Assembly (NCBI GenBank): GCA_035296325.1
Contig: DATHBD010000051.1
Span: forward strand, 62,001 to 126,000
Reading direction: 5' to 3'
DNA: 64,000 nt
Source: DATHBD01 sp035296325
GTDB lineage: Bacteria > Actinomycetota > Actinomycetes > Mycobacteriales > Micromonosporaceae
Below, piece by piece: positions 18,004 through 26,710 of the stretch (positions are counted from its first letter, which is position 1; each line of letters opens with the position of its first letter). A program made the position numbers and the translations under genes. The notes under the pieces were generated by a model. That model did no database searches. It had not been told where the DNA came from and saw only the letters and a program-made list of their open reading frames with translations.

Positions 18004-18052
18004 CCGGCGCGGCGGCGCTCGGCCGGTGACCGGCGCGGCGGCGCTCGGGCCG
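17985..18052. repeat. 26-base tandem repeat across the LLM gene stop
   Basis: GGCGGCGCTCGGCCGGTGAC plus CGGCGC forms a 26-base unit, present twice in full (17985-18010, 18011-18036) and once partly. The first copy holds the TGA stop of the LLM gene, so the duplication is downstream and harmless. Confidence 0.85.
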
Positions 18053-18082
18053 CCCGTTGGCGACCCGAGCCGTCGAGCGCAC

Positions 18083-20290
18083 TCAGACCCGCACCGACTC
18101 CCGCGGGATGGCCGGCTCGACGCGCACCGGCTCGCCTTCGCGCACCCCGAAGCGGCGGTACAGCCGCGCGAGCGGCCCGGGTGCCCACCAGTTGGCCCGA
18201 CCGAGCAGCCGCATGGTTGCCGGCACCAGGAGGGCCCGGACGATGGTGGCGTCCACCAGCAGGGCCACGATCATGCCGAAGCCGACCATCTTGATGAACG
18301 AGATGCCACCGGTCGTGAAGCCCCCGATCACGATGATCAGAAGTACGGCCGCGGAAGTGATCAGCTGACCGGTGCGCTGCAGGCCCACCGTGACGGCGAG
18401 CGTGTTGTCACCGGTGCGGTCCCACTCCTCCCGCACCCGCGAGAGCAGGAACACCTCGTAGTCGGTGGAGAGCCCGAACAGGATGGCGAGCATCAGGATG
18501 AGCTGACTCGCCTCCAGGTCTCCGGTCGAGGTGAACCCGAGCAGCCCGGCCAGGTGGCCGTCCTGGAACGCCCACACCACCGCGCCGAACGACGCGCCGA
18601 TGGAGACCACGTTCATCAGCACCGCCTTGATCGGCAGCACCACCGAGCCGAAGGCGAGGAACAGCAGGACCAGGGTGCTGAGCGCGACCAGCAGCGCCAT
18701 CCAGGGCAACCGGCTGCCCAGGGTGTGGAGCAGGTCGACCAGTTCCGCCGTCGCGCCCCCCACCATGACCTCGCTGCCGGCCGGCGGGGCGAGGGCACGG
18801 ATGGCCCCGACCACGTCCCTTGCCTCGGCGCTCGACGTTGCCGACCGGTAGTCGACCCAGAGCAGGGACGAGCGGTCGTCGGCTGCGGTGACCGTGGCGC
18901 CGACCACGCCGGGCACTGCGGAAATGCGGTCCGCGAAGGCCGGCACCGCCTGCGGGTCCACGCCGCTGACCAGCACCGTGATCGGGCTCCCGCCGCCGCC
19001 CGGGAAGTCCGACGCCAAGCGCTCGCTGACCACGCGACTCTGCGATCCGGCGGGAAGGACACGTTCGTCCGCGCCACCGAACTGCGCCCGGGTGAACGGC
19101 AGCGCGAGCAACGCCAGGAACGCGACCGTGAGGACGACCACCAGGACCGGTCGACGCATCACCGCGCGGGCGAACCGGGCCCAGCCGGCGCCCGGTTCGC
19201 GGGCTTCGCCGGCCGCCGCGGTGCCGCCGACCGCCGCGGTGCCGCCGACCGCAGCGCCGTGACGGCGACGGAACGGCACCCGGACTCGGATCGCGTCGAT
19301 CCGCGGCCCGAGGACAGCGAGCAGCGCCGGCAGTACGGTCAGCGAGGTGATCATCGCGACGAAGACCGCCGCCATCCCACCCACGCCCATGGAGCGCAGA
19401 AACACCTGTGGAAACAGCAGCAGGCTGGACATCGCGACGGCCACCGTCAGGCCCGAGAACACGACGGTACGGCCGGCGGTGGCGACCGTCCGCTCCACCG
19501 CATCGGCAGTTGAGCGCCCGGCGGCCAGTTCCTCCCGGAACCGGCTCACCATGAACAGTGCGTAGTCGATCGCGAGCCCCAGCCCGATCAACGTGATGAT
19601 GTTGACGGCGAACACGGACACGTCGGTGGCGTAGGTGATGGCGCGCGTCGCGGTGAACGCGCCGAGGATGGTCAACCCGCCGATCAGCAACGGGGTACTC
19701 GCGGCGACCACGCTGCCGAAGACGAAGAGGAGCACGACCAGCAGGATCGGCATCGAGTACGTCTCAGCTCTGGTGATGTCCTCAGTGACCTGCGAGCTCA
19801 CGTCGTCCATGACGGCGGTGGGCCCACCGATCCGGGTGGTGATGCCGGGCGCCCGCAGGGTGTCGCGGATGGCCGTGAGCTGATCGGTGCTGCCCGCCTC
19901 GCGCAGCCGGACCGCGGCGTACATGGCGTGCCGGTCGCTCGAGACGAAGGCCGGGCTCCCGGAGTCGTAGTAGGACACCACGGCTTCCACCTCGGCGCGC
20001 TGCCGGACCCGGGCCAGCGTACTGGTCACGGCGTCGCGGAACTCCGCCTCATCGACGGTGGCGTCGTCGGAGGAGTAGAGCGCGATCGCGTCGACATCCT
20101 GGCGGCCTACCTCGGCGACGATCCGCGTCGCGGCCCGGGCCGACTCGCTGCCGGGATCGTCAAAGCCCCCACCGACCACGGAGGTGAACACACCGGTACC
20201 CCAGAGACCGCCAACCACGGTGAGCACCAGCCCGGCGAACAGCACCGCCCACCGGACGCGCACCACGGTCCTTCCCCACCAGCCGAACAT
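18083..20290 (-). CDS. MMPL-family RND transporter
   Basis: A 735-residue export pump with about 12 membrane segments arranged as two repeated halves, each with one segment followed by a periplasmic loop and a five-segment bundle. GLGLAIDYALFMVSRFREEL and LFGLSTDYEVFLLSRVREEW carry the Asp-Tyr proton-relay motif of MMPL proteins in each half. A GGGAGGG ribosome site lies 7 bases before the ATG at 20290; a longer start at 20323 lacks one. The cytoplasmic linker holds a short AAVGGT repeat. Divergent from a TetR gene, which probably represses it. Substrate unknown (lipid or drug). Confidence 0.92.
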   Translation of the reverse strand: MFGWWGRTVVRVRWAVLFAGLVLTVVGGLWGTGVFTSVVGGGFDDPGSESARAATRIVAEVGRQDVDAIALYSSDDATVDEAEFRDAVTSTLARVRQRAEVEAVVSYYDSGSPAFVSSDRHAMYAAVRLREAGSTDQLTAIRDTLRAPGITTRIGGPTAVMDDVSSQVTEDITRAETYSMPILLVVLLFVFGSVVAASTPLLIGGLTILGAFTATRAITYATDVSVFAVNIITLIGLGLAIDYALFMVSRFREELAAGRSTADAVERTVATAGRTVVFSGLTVAVAMSSLLLFPQVFLRSMGVGGMAAVFVAMITSLTVLPALLAVLGPRIDAIRVRVPFRRRHGAAVGGTAAVGGTAAAGEAREPGAGWARFARAVMRRPVLVVVLTVAFLALLALPFTRAQFGGADERVLPAGSQSRVVSERLASDFPGGGGSPITVLVSGVDPQAVPAFADRISAVPGVVGATVTAADDRSSLLWVDYRSATSSAEARDVVGAIRALAPPAGSEVMVGGATAELVDLLHTLGSRLPWMALLVALSTLVLLFLAFGSVVLPIKAVLMNVVSIGASFGAVVWAFQDGHLAGLLGFTSTGDLEASQLILMLAILFGLSTDYEVFLLSRVREEWDRTGDNTLAVTVGLQRTGQLITSAAVLLIIVIGGFTTGGISFIKMVGFGMIVALLVDATIVRALLVPATMRLLGRANWWAPGPLARLYRRFGVREGEPVRVEPAIPRESVRV

Positions 20291-20331
20291 CTGCGACCCT
20301 CCCCCTGTAGAGCACTGACTCACATCGGTGA

Positions 20332-20343
20332 TAACTTTAGTTA
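20332..20343. promoter_or_regulatory. Palindrome in the MMPL-tetR intergenic region
   Basis: TAACT-TT-AGTTA, a 12-base near-palindrome in an AT-rich patch between the divergent MMPL and TetR genes. A likely TetR operator. Confidence 0.5.
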
Positions 20344-20350
20344 ACGGCGT

Positions 20351-20398
20351 TCACAGTGTCAGCGTCGATAACGAACGTCAAGGGGTATAACACTGTGA
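20351..20398. promoter_or_regulatory. Spaced inverted repeat at the tetR start
   Basis: TCACAGTGT at 20351-20359 and ACACTGTGA at 20390-20398 are exact inverted copies, the second overlapping the tetR GTG start. A candidate autoregulatory site. Confidence 0.45.
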
Positions 20399-21120
20399 CT
20401 CAGGTCATGGGCAGCCGCCGGGAACGGCTCCGCGCCGCGACGATCGAGGAGATCAAGACGACGGCCCGCCGGCTGCTGGTCAGCGACGGACCCGCCGGCG
20501 TCTCCCTGCGCGCGATCGGCCGCGAGATGGGGATGACCGCGGCCGCGCTGTACCGCTACTACCCCAGCCTCGAGGCGCTGGTGACCGCGCTGTGCGGCGA
20601 TCTCTTCGACGAGTGCCGCACCGCCATGGAGCACGCCCGCGACGAGTACCCGCCGGACGAACTGGGCCGCCGCCTCTACGCGGTGTGCCGGGCGTTCCGG
20701 GGCTGGTCGGTGGCGCACCCGGCGGAGTTCGGGCTGATGTTCGGCAGCCCGCTACCCGGCCTCACCGACACGATGCATGACACGGTCTCGGCCGAACACG
20801 CCGCCGGCATGCGCTTCGCCAGCGTCTTCGCGGAACTCTTCACCGGGGTGTGGCAGCGCGCGCCGTTCCCGACGCCGGCCGACGAGGAGCTGCCGGAGAG
20901 CCTGCGCAGCCAGCTCGCGACGTACGTGGCCACAATCGGGGCCGACCTGCCGCTCGGTGCCGCGCAGGTCTTCCTGTCGTGCTGGATCCGGCTCTACGGC
21001 CTCGTCGCGCTGGAGGTCTTCGGGCACCTGCACTTCGCGTTCAGCGACGTGGAGCCGATGTTCGAGGTCGAACTCGTCAGTGTCGCCCGCATGCTCGGCC
21101 TCGCCGACCCGCCCCGGTAG
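20395..21120 (+). CDS. TetR-family transcriptional regulator
   Basis: A 241-residue regulator. The N-terminal helix-turn-helix spans about residues 15-60 (GVSLRAIGREMGMTAAALYRYY is the recognition part) followed by a ligand-binding helical domain of the WHG type. AAGGGG lies 9 bases before the GTG at 20395; an ATG at 20407 is possible. Divergent to the MMPL pump and very likely its local repressor, with candidate operators between them. Confidence 0.9.
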   Translation: MTQVMGSRRERLRAATIEEIKTTARRLLVSDGPAGVSLRAIGREMGMTAAALYRYYPSLEALVTALCGDLFDECRTAMEHARDEYPPDELGRRLYAVCRAFRGWSVAHPAEFGLMFGSPLPGLTDTMHDTVSAEHAAGMRFASVFAELFTGVWQRAPFPTPADEELPESLRSQLATYVATIGADLPLGAAQVFLSCWIRLYGLVALEVFGHLHFAFSDVEPMFEVELVSVARMLGLADPPR

Positions 21121-21129
21121 AGCGACGCC

Positions 21130-22674
21130 TCAGGCGTCGGCGGGGCGTGACCTGACCTCGTGGCCGACGCTGGTCAGGCACCGTCCCGACGCAAGGTCGA
21201 ATTTCCAGCCGTGCAGCTGACAGGTCAGCACGCCGTTCTCCACAATGCCGAACCGGGTGAGGTCAGCCTTCAGATGCGGGCAGCGGCGCTGCACGATCCA
21301 GTCGCCGAGCCGGACGTCCTCGGCGTCCGGTTTCTGCTCGGCGTACCAGCCCTCGGCGTACTGCAGGCGCTCCTCGGAGAGGCACTTGAAGAACGCGTAC
21401 ACGAACTCGTTGTACTGGCCGATCCGCGCGGCCGTGAAGCGGCAGGACAGGAACAGCGAGTTGACCCAGTCCACCTCGTCGATATGGATCAGATGCTCGA
21501 TCAGCGCCCGCTCGGTGCGGAACCGGTAGCGCACCTTCTCGTCGGCCGCCCGGCGGACCTCCTTGGCCGGGAAGTCCACCAGCACCGACTCCACCGTCTC
21601 GCCGTCGTAGCCGACAAGGTCGAACCGGACCGGCCCGCCCACGCCGTTCGCCAGGTAGATCGACTCCTCGAGCAGCGGCTCGATCCGGCGCTTCATTTCC
21701 TTGACCACGTCGATCTCGGGGTGGCGCCAGGTGCGCTTCTCCGCCTCGATGATCGGCCGCTTGCGCTCGCGCATCTCCGCCAGGTACGCCGCCTTGCCGG
21801 CGAAGAACGCACGCACGTCCGGCACGGGGTGGGTCACGCTGGACTCGTCGGCGGTCAGGTCCCACACCGTGCCGGGCAGCAGCAGCACCCCGTTGTGGTA
21901 GCCCAGGGACGCGTAGTGGTCGAGGAAGACCTGCTGGTCCGGGAAGATGTTGCCCTCGTCGCCGTGGATGTCGTTGAGGTGCCACAGGGCGTCGTCGAGG
22001 AAGCACGGCGGCCCGGCGATCGGCGCGACGTGGGAGGCCTTGAGGTCATCGATGTAGCGCACGGTCCGGTCCATCTGCCGGTCCCGCTTCTGCTTGCCGA
22101 ACGCGGTCCGGGCGGCGGCGGGCAACTCGTACACCATCGGGTACCAGATCGCGCCGGAGAACTGCAGCAGGTGACCGTGCACGTGGCCCAGCTCGGCGAA
22201 GACACTGAGGTCGGTGGGCCGGGCGTCGTTCTGGTTGAGCAGGCGCACCCCGTCGTGCTCCACCCACAGTGACGAGTCCCCGATCGGGCCGTCGGTGGGC
22301 GAGGTGAGCGCCTGGATCATGATCTTGAGCCCGCCGTCGAGCTCAACCACCTCGTTGTTCTTCGTTTCCAGGAAGTTGGTGAAGCCGAGCGCCGCCAACT
22401 GGTCACGCAGTTCGCTCGTCGGGTACTCCGGCAGCAGCACCGTGGCCCGCTTGTTCACGAATCGATCGAGGTGCACGGCGTCGAAGTGGTCCCGGTGCAG
22501 GTGCGAGACGTACAGGTAGTCGACGTCGCCGAGCCGGTCCCAGTCCAGCCCCGCGTTGTCCGGGAACGGAAACCACGAGGCGAAATAGGCCGGGTTGACC
22601 CACGGGTCGCACAGAATCGACCCGGCCGGCGTGTCGATCCGCATGCTCGCGTGGCCGGTACCGGTGATGCGCAC
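21130..22674 (-). CDS. Metallo-beta-lactamase-fold plus Rieske [2Fe-2S] protein
   Basis: A 514-residue two-domain protein. The N-terminal half is an UlaG-like MBL-fold domain with HLHRDH at residues 58-63 for the metals. The C-terminal 60 residues form a Rieske domain: CPHLKADLT then LTCQLHGWKFDL, giving the CxH...CxxH cluster ligands. Vertebrate CMP-Neu5Ac hydroxylase combines the same two domains in the opposite order (Rieske first). GAGAGGGG lies 8 bases before the GTG at 22674, which sets the start. Probably an oxygenase or hydrolase with electron transfer between the domains; the substrate is unknown. Confidence 0.85.
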   Translation of the reverse strand: MRITGTGHASMRIDTPAGSILCDPWVNPAYFASWFPFPDNAGLDWDRLGDVDYLYVSHLHRDHFDAVHLDRFVNKRATVLLPEYPTSELRDQLAALGFTNFLETKNNEVVELDGGLKIMIQALTSPTDGPIGDSSLWVEHDGVRLLNQNDARPTDLSVFAELGHVHGHLLQFSGAIWYPMVYELPAAARTAFGKQKRDRQMDRTVRYIDDLKASHVAPIAGPPCFLDDALWHLNDIHGDEGNIFPDQQVFLDHYASLGYHNGVLLLPGTVWDLTADESSVTHPVPDVRAFFAGKAAYLAEMRERKRPIIEAEKRTWRHPEIDVVKEMKRRIEPLLEESIYLANGVGGPVRFDLVGYDGETVESVLVDFPAKEVRRAADEKVRYRFRTERALIEHLIHIDEVDWVNSLFLSCRFTAARIGQYNEFVYAFFKCLSEERLQYAEGWYAEQKPDAEDVRLGDWIVQRRCPHLKADLTRFGIVENGVLTCQLHGWKFDLASGRCLTSVGHEVRSRPADA

Positions 22675-22750
22675 GGCGGGAACCCCTCTCCGGTGGAAAC
22701 AACACCACGACGCTACCGGACCCGGCGGGCCGTCTGCCGACACCGGTGCC

Positions 22751-22795
22751 GGGCCGGACCGAGGGCGGGCCGGACCGAGGGCGGGCCGGACCGCG
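22751..22795. repeat. 16-base tandem repeat, 2.8 copies
   Basis: GGGCCGGACCGAGGGC at 22751 and 22767 with a partial third copy, in the spacer between divergent genes. Confidence 0.85.
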
Positions 22796-22846
22796 TGCCA
22801 GACTACGGAGAAGCGATCCGCTGTACCCACTCCGAAAGGACGCGCC

Positions 22847-23074
22847 GTGGCTGGGAATGAGCCGGTTACCTCTCCCGACCAGCAGAAGCAACGACCAGCG
22901 CAGACCAGGGCGGCGCGGATCGGCGCCGTCGTCGTCATCTTCGCGCTGTTGTCGATGCTCTTCGGCAACCACCGCGGCTACATGGAGAACTGGTTCCTGA
23001 TCGGGCTCGCCGGGCTGCTCGCGCTGATCCTGGTGGGCGACTGGGTGCTCCGCAAGAACGGCCTACGTTCCTAG
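22847..23074 (+). CDS. DUF2631 small membrane protein
   Basis: A 75-residue protein with a hydrophilic N-terminus and two membrane segments (IGAVVVIFALLSMLFG and WFLIGLAGLLALILVG) joined by NHRGYMEN, the pattern of the actinobacterial DUF2631 family. AAAGGA lies 6 bases before the GTG at 22847. A DUF2631 gene lies in the same neighbourhood of the M. tuberculosis dxr-rpsB region. Function unknown. Confidence 0.85.
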   Translation: MAGNEPVTSPDQQKQRPAQTRAARIGAVVVIFALLSMLFGNHRGYMENWFLIGLAGLLALILVGDWVLRKNGLRS

Positions 23075-23173
23075 CTGCCCGATGGCGGCGCAGGTGAACC
23101 CCGCGCAGCGCCGCCGACCGGGTCGACGCGCAGCTATCCCGACCCCGACCTGCCCCGAACCTTCCTACCGTGG

Positions 23174-24271
23174 TCAGCGCCGCCGGGAGACGATGTCGCG
23201 GATCTCCCGCATCGCGGCGTCCACCTCCGCTTCGAAGTAGCCGCCGGGCACCAGATTGAATTGCGTCGATGCTAGCTCCGCTTCGGAGAGCATCGTCGTG
23301 GTCCGGCCGGTGAACGATGCTGCCACGCTGTCGAAGAACCGGTCGACCTGCGCCGTGTCGTACCCGCTGCCGAACCGGCGCACCTGGAACGTCCGGCGCA
23401 GCTGATCGAGCTTGGCCACCTCGCTGGCCGACAGCGGACTGCCACCACCGAAGGACGGGTCGGGTGCGGCTCCGAAGGACGGGCCGGCACCCAGGCCGGC
23501 ACTGCCTGGGCCAGCACTGCCTGGGCCGGCACTGCCTGGGCCGGCACTGCCTGGGCCAGCACCGCCCGGCCCACCGCCCATCCGGATCTCGGTGGTCATG
23601 TCGTTACGGCCACGCCTGCCGACGTTCTCGTACCCGCCGGTGTCGTACCCACCGCCGAACGGCGGCGGCTCCTCGATCCGCCCGTATCCGCCGTCACGCG
23701 GCGGTCCACCCGGGCCACCGCCCGGCCCGGTCGGCATGGGCCGCGGTGGTGGGCCGGAGGCGCCCATCCCTGGGCCGCCCAGCATCGGGCCCGGCGCGAC
23801 CGGAGCGACGGGGGGCGGGCCGACGGGCTCTTGCGGCCCGAACCGATCGGGCGCCGGCATCCGGTTCGGCTGGCCGATCCGCTCCGGCGGGGGACCCATC
23901 CGATCCGCCTGGGGCGCCAGCCGATCCGCCTGCGGCCCCAGCCGATCCGGCTGGGGCGCCATGCGGTCCTGCGGGGGGCCCATGCGCAGCTCTCCGGACC
24001 GTGGCTCGGGACGACCGAAGCCACCGCCCCGCTCCTCGAGCTCCGCCAACTGGCGCTCGACGCGATCGAGGTGGAGGTCGACCTGCCACTCGTCGTACCC
24101 GCCGAACCGCACGCGGAACACCACGTCGTGCACCTCCTGCGAGCTCACCGGCGCGCCCAGACCGTCGCCGGCGAGGGTCGCCTCGACGCGGTCGAGAAAG
24201 CGGTCCACCTCGTCGACCTTGTATCCCCGACGAAGCGCCCGGCGCCTGAACCGCTGACCCTGACTGGTCAC
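23174..24271 (-). CDS. DivIVA-domain protein with long low-complexity linker
   Basis: A 365-residue protein. The GY....VD..LD module of DivIVA-type N-terminal domains appears four times: two at the N-terminus (GYKVDEVDRFLDR, GYDEWQVDLHLDR) and two at the C-terminus (GYDTAQVDRFFDS, GYFEAEVDAAMRE). Between them is a Pro/Gly/Arg-rich linker with DRMAPQ-type repeats and four AGPGS units. AGAGGAGAG lies 6 bases before the GTG, which overlaps the rlmN stop (GTGA). DivIVA-type domains bind curved membrane and recruit growth proteins; a cytoskeletal or scaffold role is inferred. Confidence 0.8.
   Translation of the reverse strand: MTSQGQRFRRRALRRGYKVDEVDRFLDRVEATLAGDGLGAPVSSQEVHDVVFRVRFGGYDEWQVDLHLDRVERQLAELEERGGGFGRPEPRSGELRMGPPQDRMAPQPDRLGPQADRLAPQADRMGPPPERIGQPNRMPAPDRFGPQEPVGPPPVAPVAPGPMLGGPGMGASGPPPRPMPTGPGGGPGGPPRDGGYGRIEEPPPFGGGYDTGGYENVGRRGRNDMTTEIRMGGGPGGAGPGSAGPGSAGPGSAGPGSAGLGAGPSFGAAPDPSFGGGSPLSASEVAKLDQLRRTFQVRRFGSGYDTAQVDRFFDSVAASFTGRTTTMLSEAELASTQFNLVPGGYFEAEVDAAMREIRDIVSRRR
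23501..23560. repeat. 15-base in-frame tandem repeat, four copies
   Basis: ACTGCCTGGGCC(A/G)GC repeated four times, encoding AGPGS units in the linker of the DivIVA-domain protein. Confidence 0.9.
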
Positions 24272-25419
24272 TCTGCTCTCTCCTCTGATGCGGCGAGCTG
24301 CCCGCAGGCGCCGTCGATCTCTCGACCCCTGGTGTCCCGAACCGTCGTCGGCACCCCTGCCGTGCGTAGCCGCCGGACGAACTCGCGCTCAACCGGCTTG
24401 GGGCTCGCGTCCCACCGACTACCCGGGGTGGGGTTGAGCGGGATCAGGTTGACGTGCGCCAGTTGTCCGGCCAGCAGCCGGCCCAGGAGGTCGGCTCGCC
24501 ACGGCTGGTCGTTCACATCTCTGATCATCGCGTACTCGATGGAGACGCGCCGCCCCGTCGTCCGCGCGTACCGCCAGGCGGTGTCGAGCACTTCGGCGAC
24601 CTTCCAGCGCTGGTTCACCGGCACCAGTTCGTCGCGGAGCTCGTCATCCGGCGCATGCAGCGACAGCGCCAGGGTGACCTGCAGCCCTTCGTCGGTGAGC
24701 CGCCGCATGGCGGGCACCAGCCCGACGGTGGAAACGGTGATGTGCCGTTGGGAGAGCCCGAGGCCGGCCGGCGACGGCTCGGTCAGCCGGCGCACGGCGT
24801 CAAGCACCCGCTGGTAGTTGGCGAGCGGCTCGCCCATCCCCATGAAGACCACCCGGGACAACCGGTCCGGGCAGCCGGGGAGCTCCCCGCGCGCCGCCAG
24901 GCCGGCGAACCACACCACCTGATCCACGATCTCGGCGGTGGACAAATTGCGGGTGAGGCCGGCCTGGCCGGTGGCGCAGAACGGGCAGCCCATCCCGCAG
25001 CCGGCCTGGCTGGAGACGCAGACGGTGACGCGGTCCGGGTATCCCATCAGCACGCTCTCCACGAGCGCCCCGTCGTGCAGCCGCCACAGCGTCTTGCGGG
25101 TGGCACCGTCATCGCAGCTCAGCTCGCGCATCGGGTGCAGCAGCGGCGGCAGCAGCGCGGCGCCGAGCCGCTCACGGGCCTCGGCGGGCAGATCGGTCAT
25201 CGCCGCCGGGTCGCGCTCCAGGCGGCCGAAGTAGTGGGTCGAGAGCTGGTCCGCGCGGAAGGCCCGCTCGCCCAACTCCACCACGGCGGCACGGCGGCCC
25301 GCGGGGTCGAGGTCGGCCAGGTGTCGCGGGGGCGGGGCCGCGCGGCGGGACCGGGCGAGCGGCAGCGCCGCGGCATCCGGAGCGAGCAGCGGAAGTGGGA
25401 CCGGGGTACTGGTAGTCAT
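24268..25419 (-). CDS. rlmN: 23S rRNA/tRNA adenine-C2 methyltransferase
   Basis: A 383-residue radical-SAM enzyme that methylates A2503 of 23S rRNA and A37 of some tRNAs. CGMGCPFC is the CxxxCxxC cluster motif; VFMGMGEPLANY and IPLNPTPGS are family segments, and the methyl-carrying Cys near the C-terminus lies in IDGACGQL. The ATG at 25419 was chosen over the upstream start because the extension lacks family sequence. Overlaps the DivIVA-domain gene by four bases. Confidence 0.95.
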   Translation of the reverse strand: MTTSTPVPLPLLAPDAAALPLARSRRAAPPPRHLADLDPAGRRAAVVELGERAFRADQLSTHYFGRLERDPAAMTDLPAEARERLGAALLPPLLHPMRELSCDDGATRKTLWRLHDGALVESVLMGYPDRVTVCVSSQAGCGMGCPFCATGQAGLTRNLSTAEIVDQVVWFAGLAARGELPGCPDRLSRVVFMGMGEPLANYQRVLDAVRRLTEPSPAGLGLSQRHITVSTVGLVPAMRRLTDEGLQVTLALSLHAPDDELRDELVPVNQRWKVAEVLDTAWRYARTTGRRVSIEYAMIRDVNDQPWRADLLGRLLAGQLAHVNLIPLNPTPGSRWDASPKPVEREFVRRLRTAGVPTTVRDTRGREIDGACGQLAASEERAE

Positions 25420-25477
25420 CGCACTGTCCAGTCTCCCACGCCGATCGGCCCAGCTCCCAGGGCGGAGACCGGGACCA

Positions 25478-26710
25478 TCACAATGCAGCGGGTGCAACGA
25501 CGGCGAGCGCCGCGTACCCGACCGGCAGCGCGAAGAGGATCGAGTCCAACCGGTCCATCAGGCCACCATGGCCGGGTAGCAGGTTGCTCATGTCCTTGAT
25601 CCCCAGATCCCGTTTCAGCACCGATTCGGCGAGATCGCCCACCACGGCCGCGGCGGACACGGCGAGCCCGAAGACTGCGCCCTCCCAGTACTCCGCACCC
25701 AGCATAAGGTGCAGCAGGATGGCGCCGCCCACACCCGCGCTGACCATCGAACCGGCGAACCCCTCCCACGACTTCTTGGGACTCACCGAGGGCGCCATCA
25801 GGCGCCTGCCGAACCGGACGCCGAAGACGTAGCCGCCGGTGTCGGAGAGCACCACGCCGGCCACCACGGCGATGACCCGCAGGTCGCCGTCGATGGGTCG
25901 GGCCAGCAGCGCGGCGAAGGTGGCCAGGAACGGCACGTACATGATCACCAGCACGGCCGCGGTGAGGTCGCGCTGGTGGCCGGTCGGACGGTCGCCGAGG
26001 CGCCACACCAGCACGGCGATGAGGGCGGCGAGTACGCCGAGCGGCAGCGTCTCCGCACCGCCGTACCAGCCGAGGCCGATCATCACCGGGCCGCCGGCCA
26101 GCAGCGGGAGCAACGGCGGCTGTGCGCGTTCGTTGACCGCCCGCACCATCTCCCAGGTGCCGATCGCGACCGCGATCATCAGCACAGCGACGAAGGCGGG
26201 TCGCCAGAAGATCAAGGAAGCCACGAGAATCGCCCCGAGGCCCAGCCCGACGCCGATGGCCGCGGGCAGATTGCGGCCGGCCCGCCCGCTCGCACGACGG
26301 CTCGCGTGCCGGCCGCCGGTTCCGCCGGGTTCCACGAGCGGCTCTCCGATCGGCGCCCGGATCGGCCCTTCGGGCGTGGCGGCGGGAGACTCGGACTCCG
26401 GTCGTGGCGCAGTCTCCCGGGAGGCCCAGCCCGGCGATCCGGACGCCCGGTCGAGATCGGGTACCGGGTCGGCGTCGGGTGCCGGGTCGGACGCCCCGGC
26501 CGGGTCCGGCGCCGGCGCCGGCGCCCAGTCGGACGCCCCGGCGCGACCGTGGTCCCGGTCGGGGTCGATGTCCGGAGGGGCGGTGGGTGCAGCGTAGAGC
26601 GAGTGCGCCGAGAGCCCGTCGCCGTACCGGTGCCAAGGCTGCGGCTCGGCCGCGGCGTCGTCGCGCCACGTCCGGGGAGGACTCGCTGGTGCCTCGTCGC
26701 CGTACGCCAT
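25478..26710 (-). CDS. cdsA: Phosphatidate cytidylyltransferase
   Basis: A 410-residue membrane enzyme making CDP-diacylglycerol from phosphatidic acid and CTP. The first 145 residues are a Pro/Asp-rich disordered extension common in actinobacterial CdsA; about eight membrane segments follow. The family signature near the C-terminus reads SVLKRDLGIKDMSNLLPGHG with the catalytic Lys and Asp. The ATG overlaps the frr stop by one base (TGATG). Confidence 0.94.
   Translation of the reverse strand: MAYGDEAPASPPRTWRDDAAAEPQPWHRYGDGLSAHSLYAAPTAPPDIDPDRDHGRAGASDWAPAPAPDPAGASDPAPDADPVPDLDRASGSPGWASRETAPRPESESPAATPEGPIRAPIGEPLVEPGGTGGRHASRRASGRAGRNLPAAIGVGLGLGAILVASLIFWRPAFVAVLMIAVAIGTWEMVRAVNERAQPPLLPLLAGGPVMIGLGWYGGAETLPLGVLAALIAVLVWRLGDRPTGHQRDLTAAVLVIMYVPFLATFAALLARPIDGDLRVIAVVAGVVLSDTGGYVFGVRFGRRLMAPSVSPKKSWEGFAGSMVSAGVGGAILLHLMLGAEYWEGAVFGLAVSAAAVVGDLAESVLKRDLGIKDMSNLLPGHGGLMDRLDSILFALPVGYAALAVVAPAAL

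Noticed and set aside
23501..23560. CRISPR-like repeat array
   Set aside because: The 15-base units are contiguous, in frame and without spacers; they are a coding tandem repeat.
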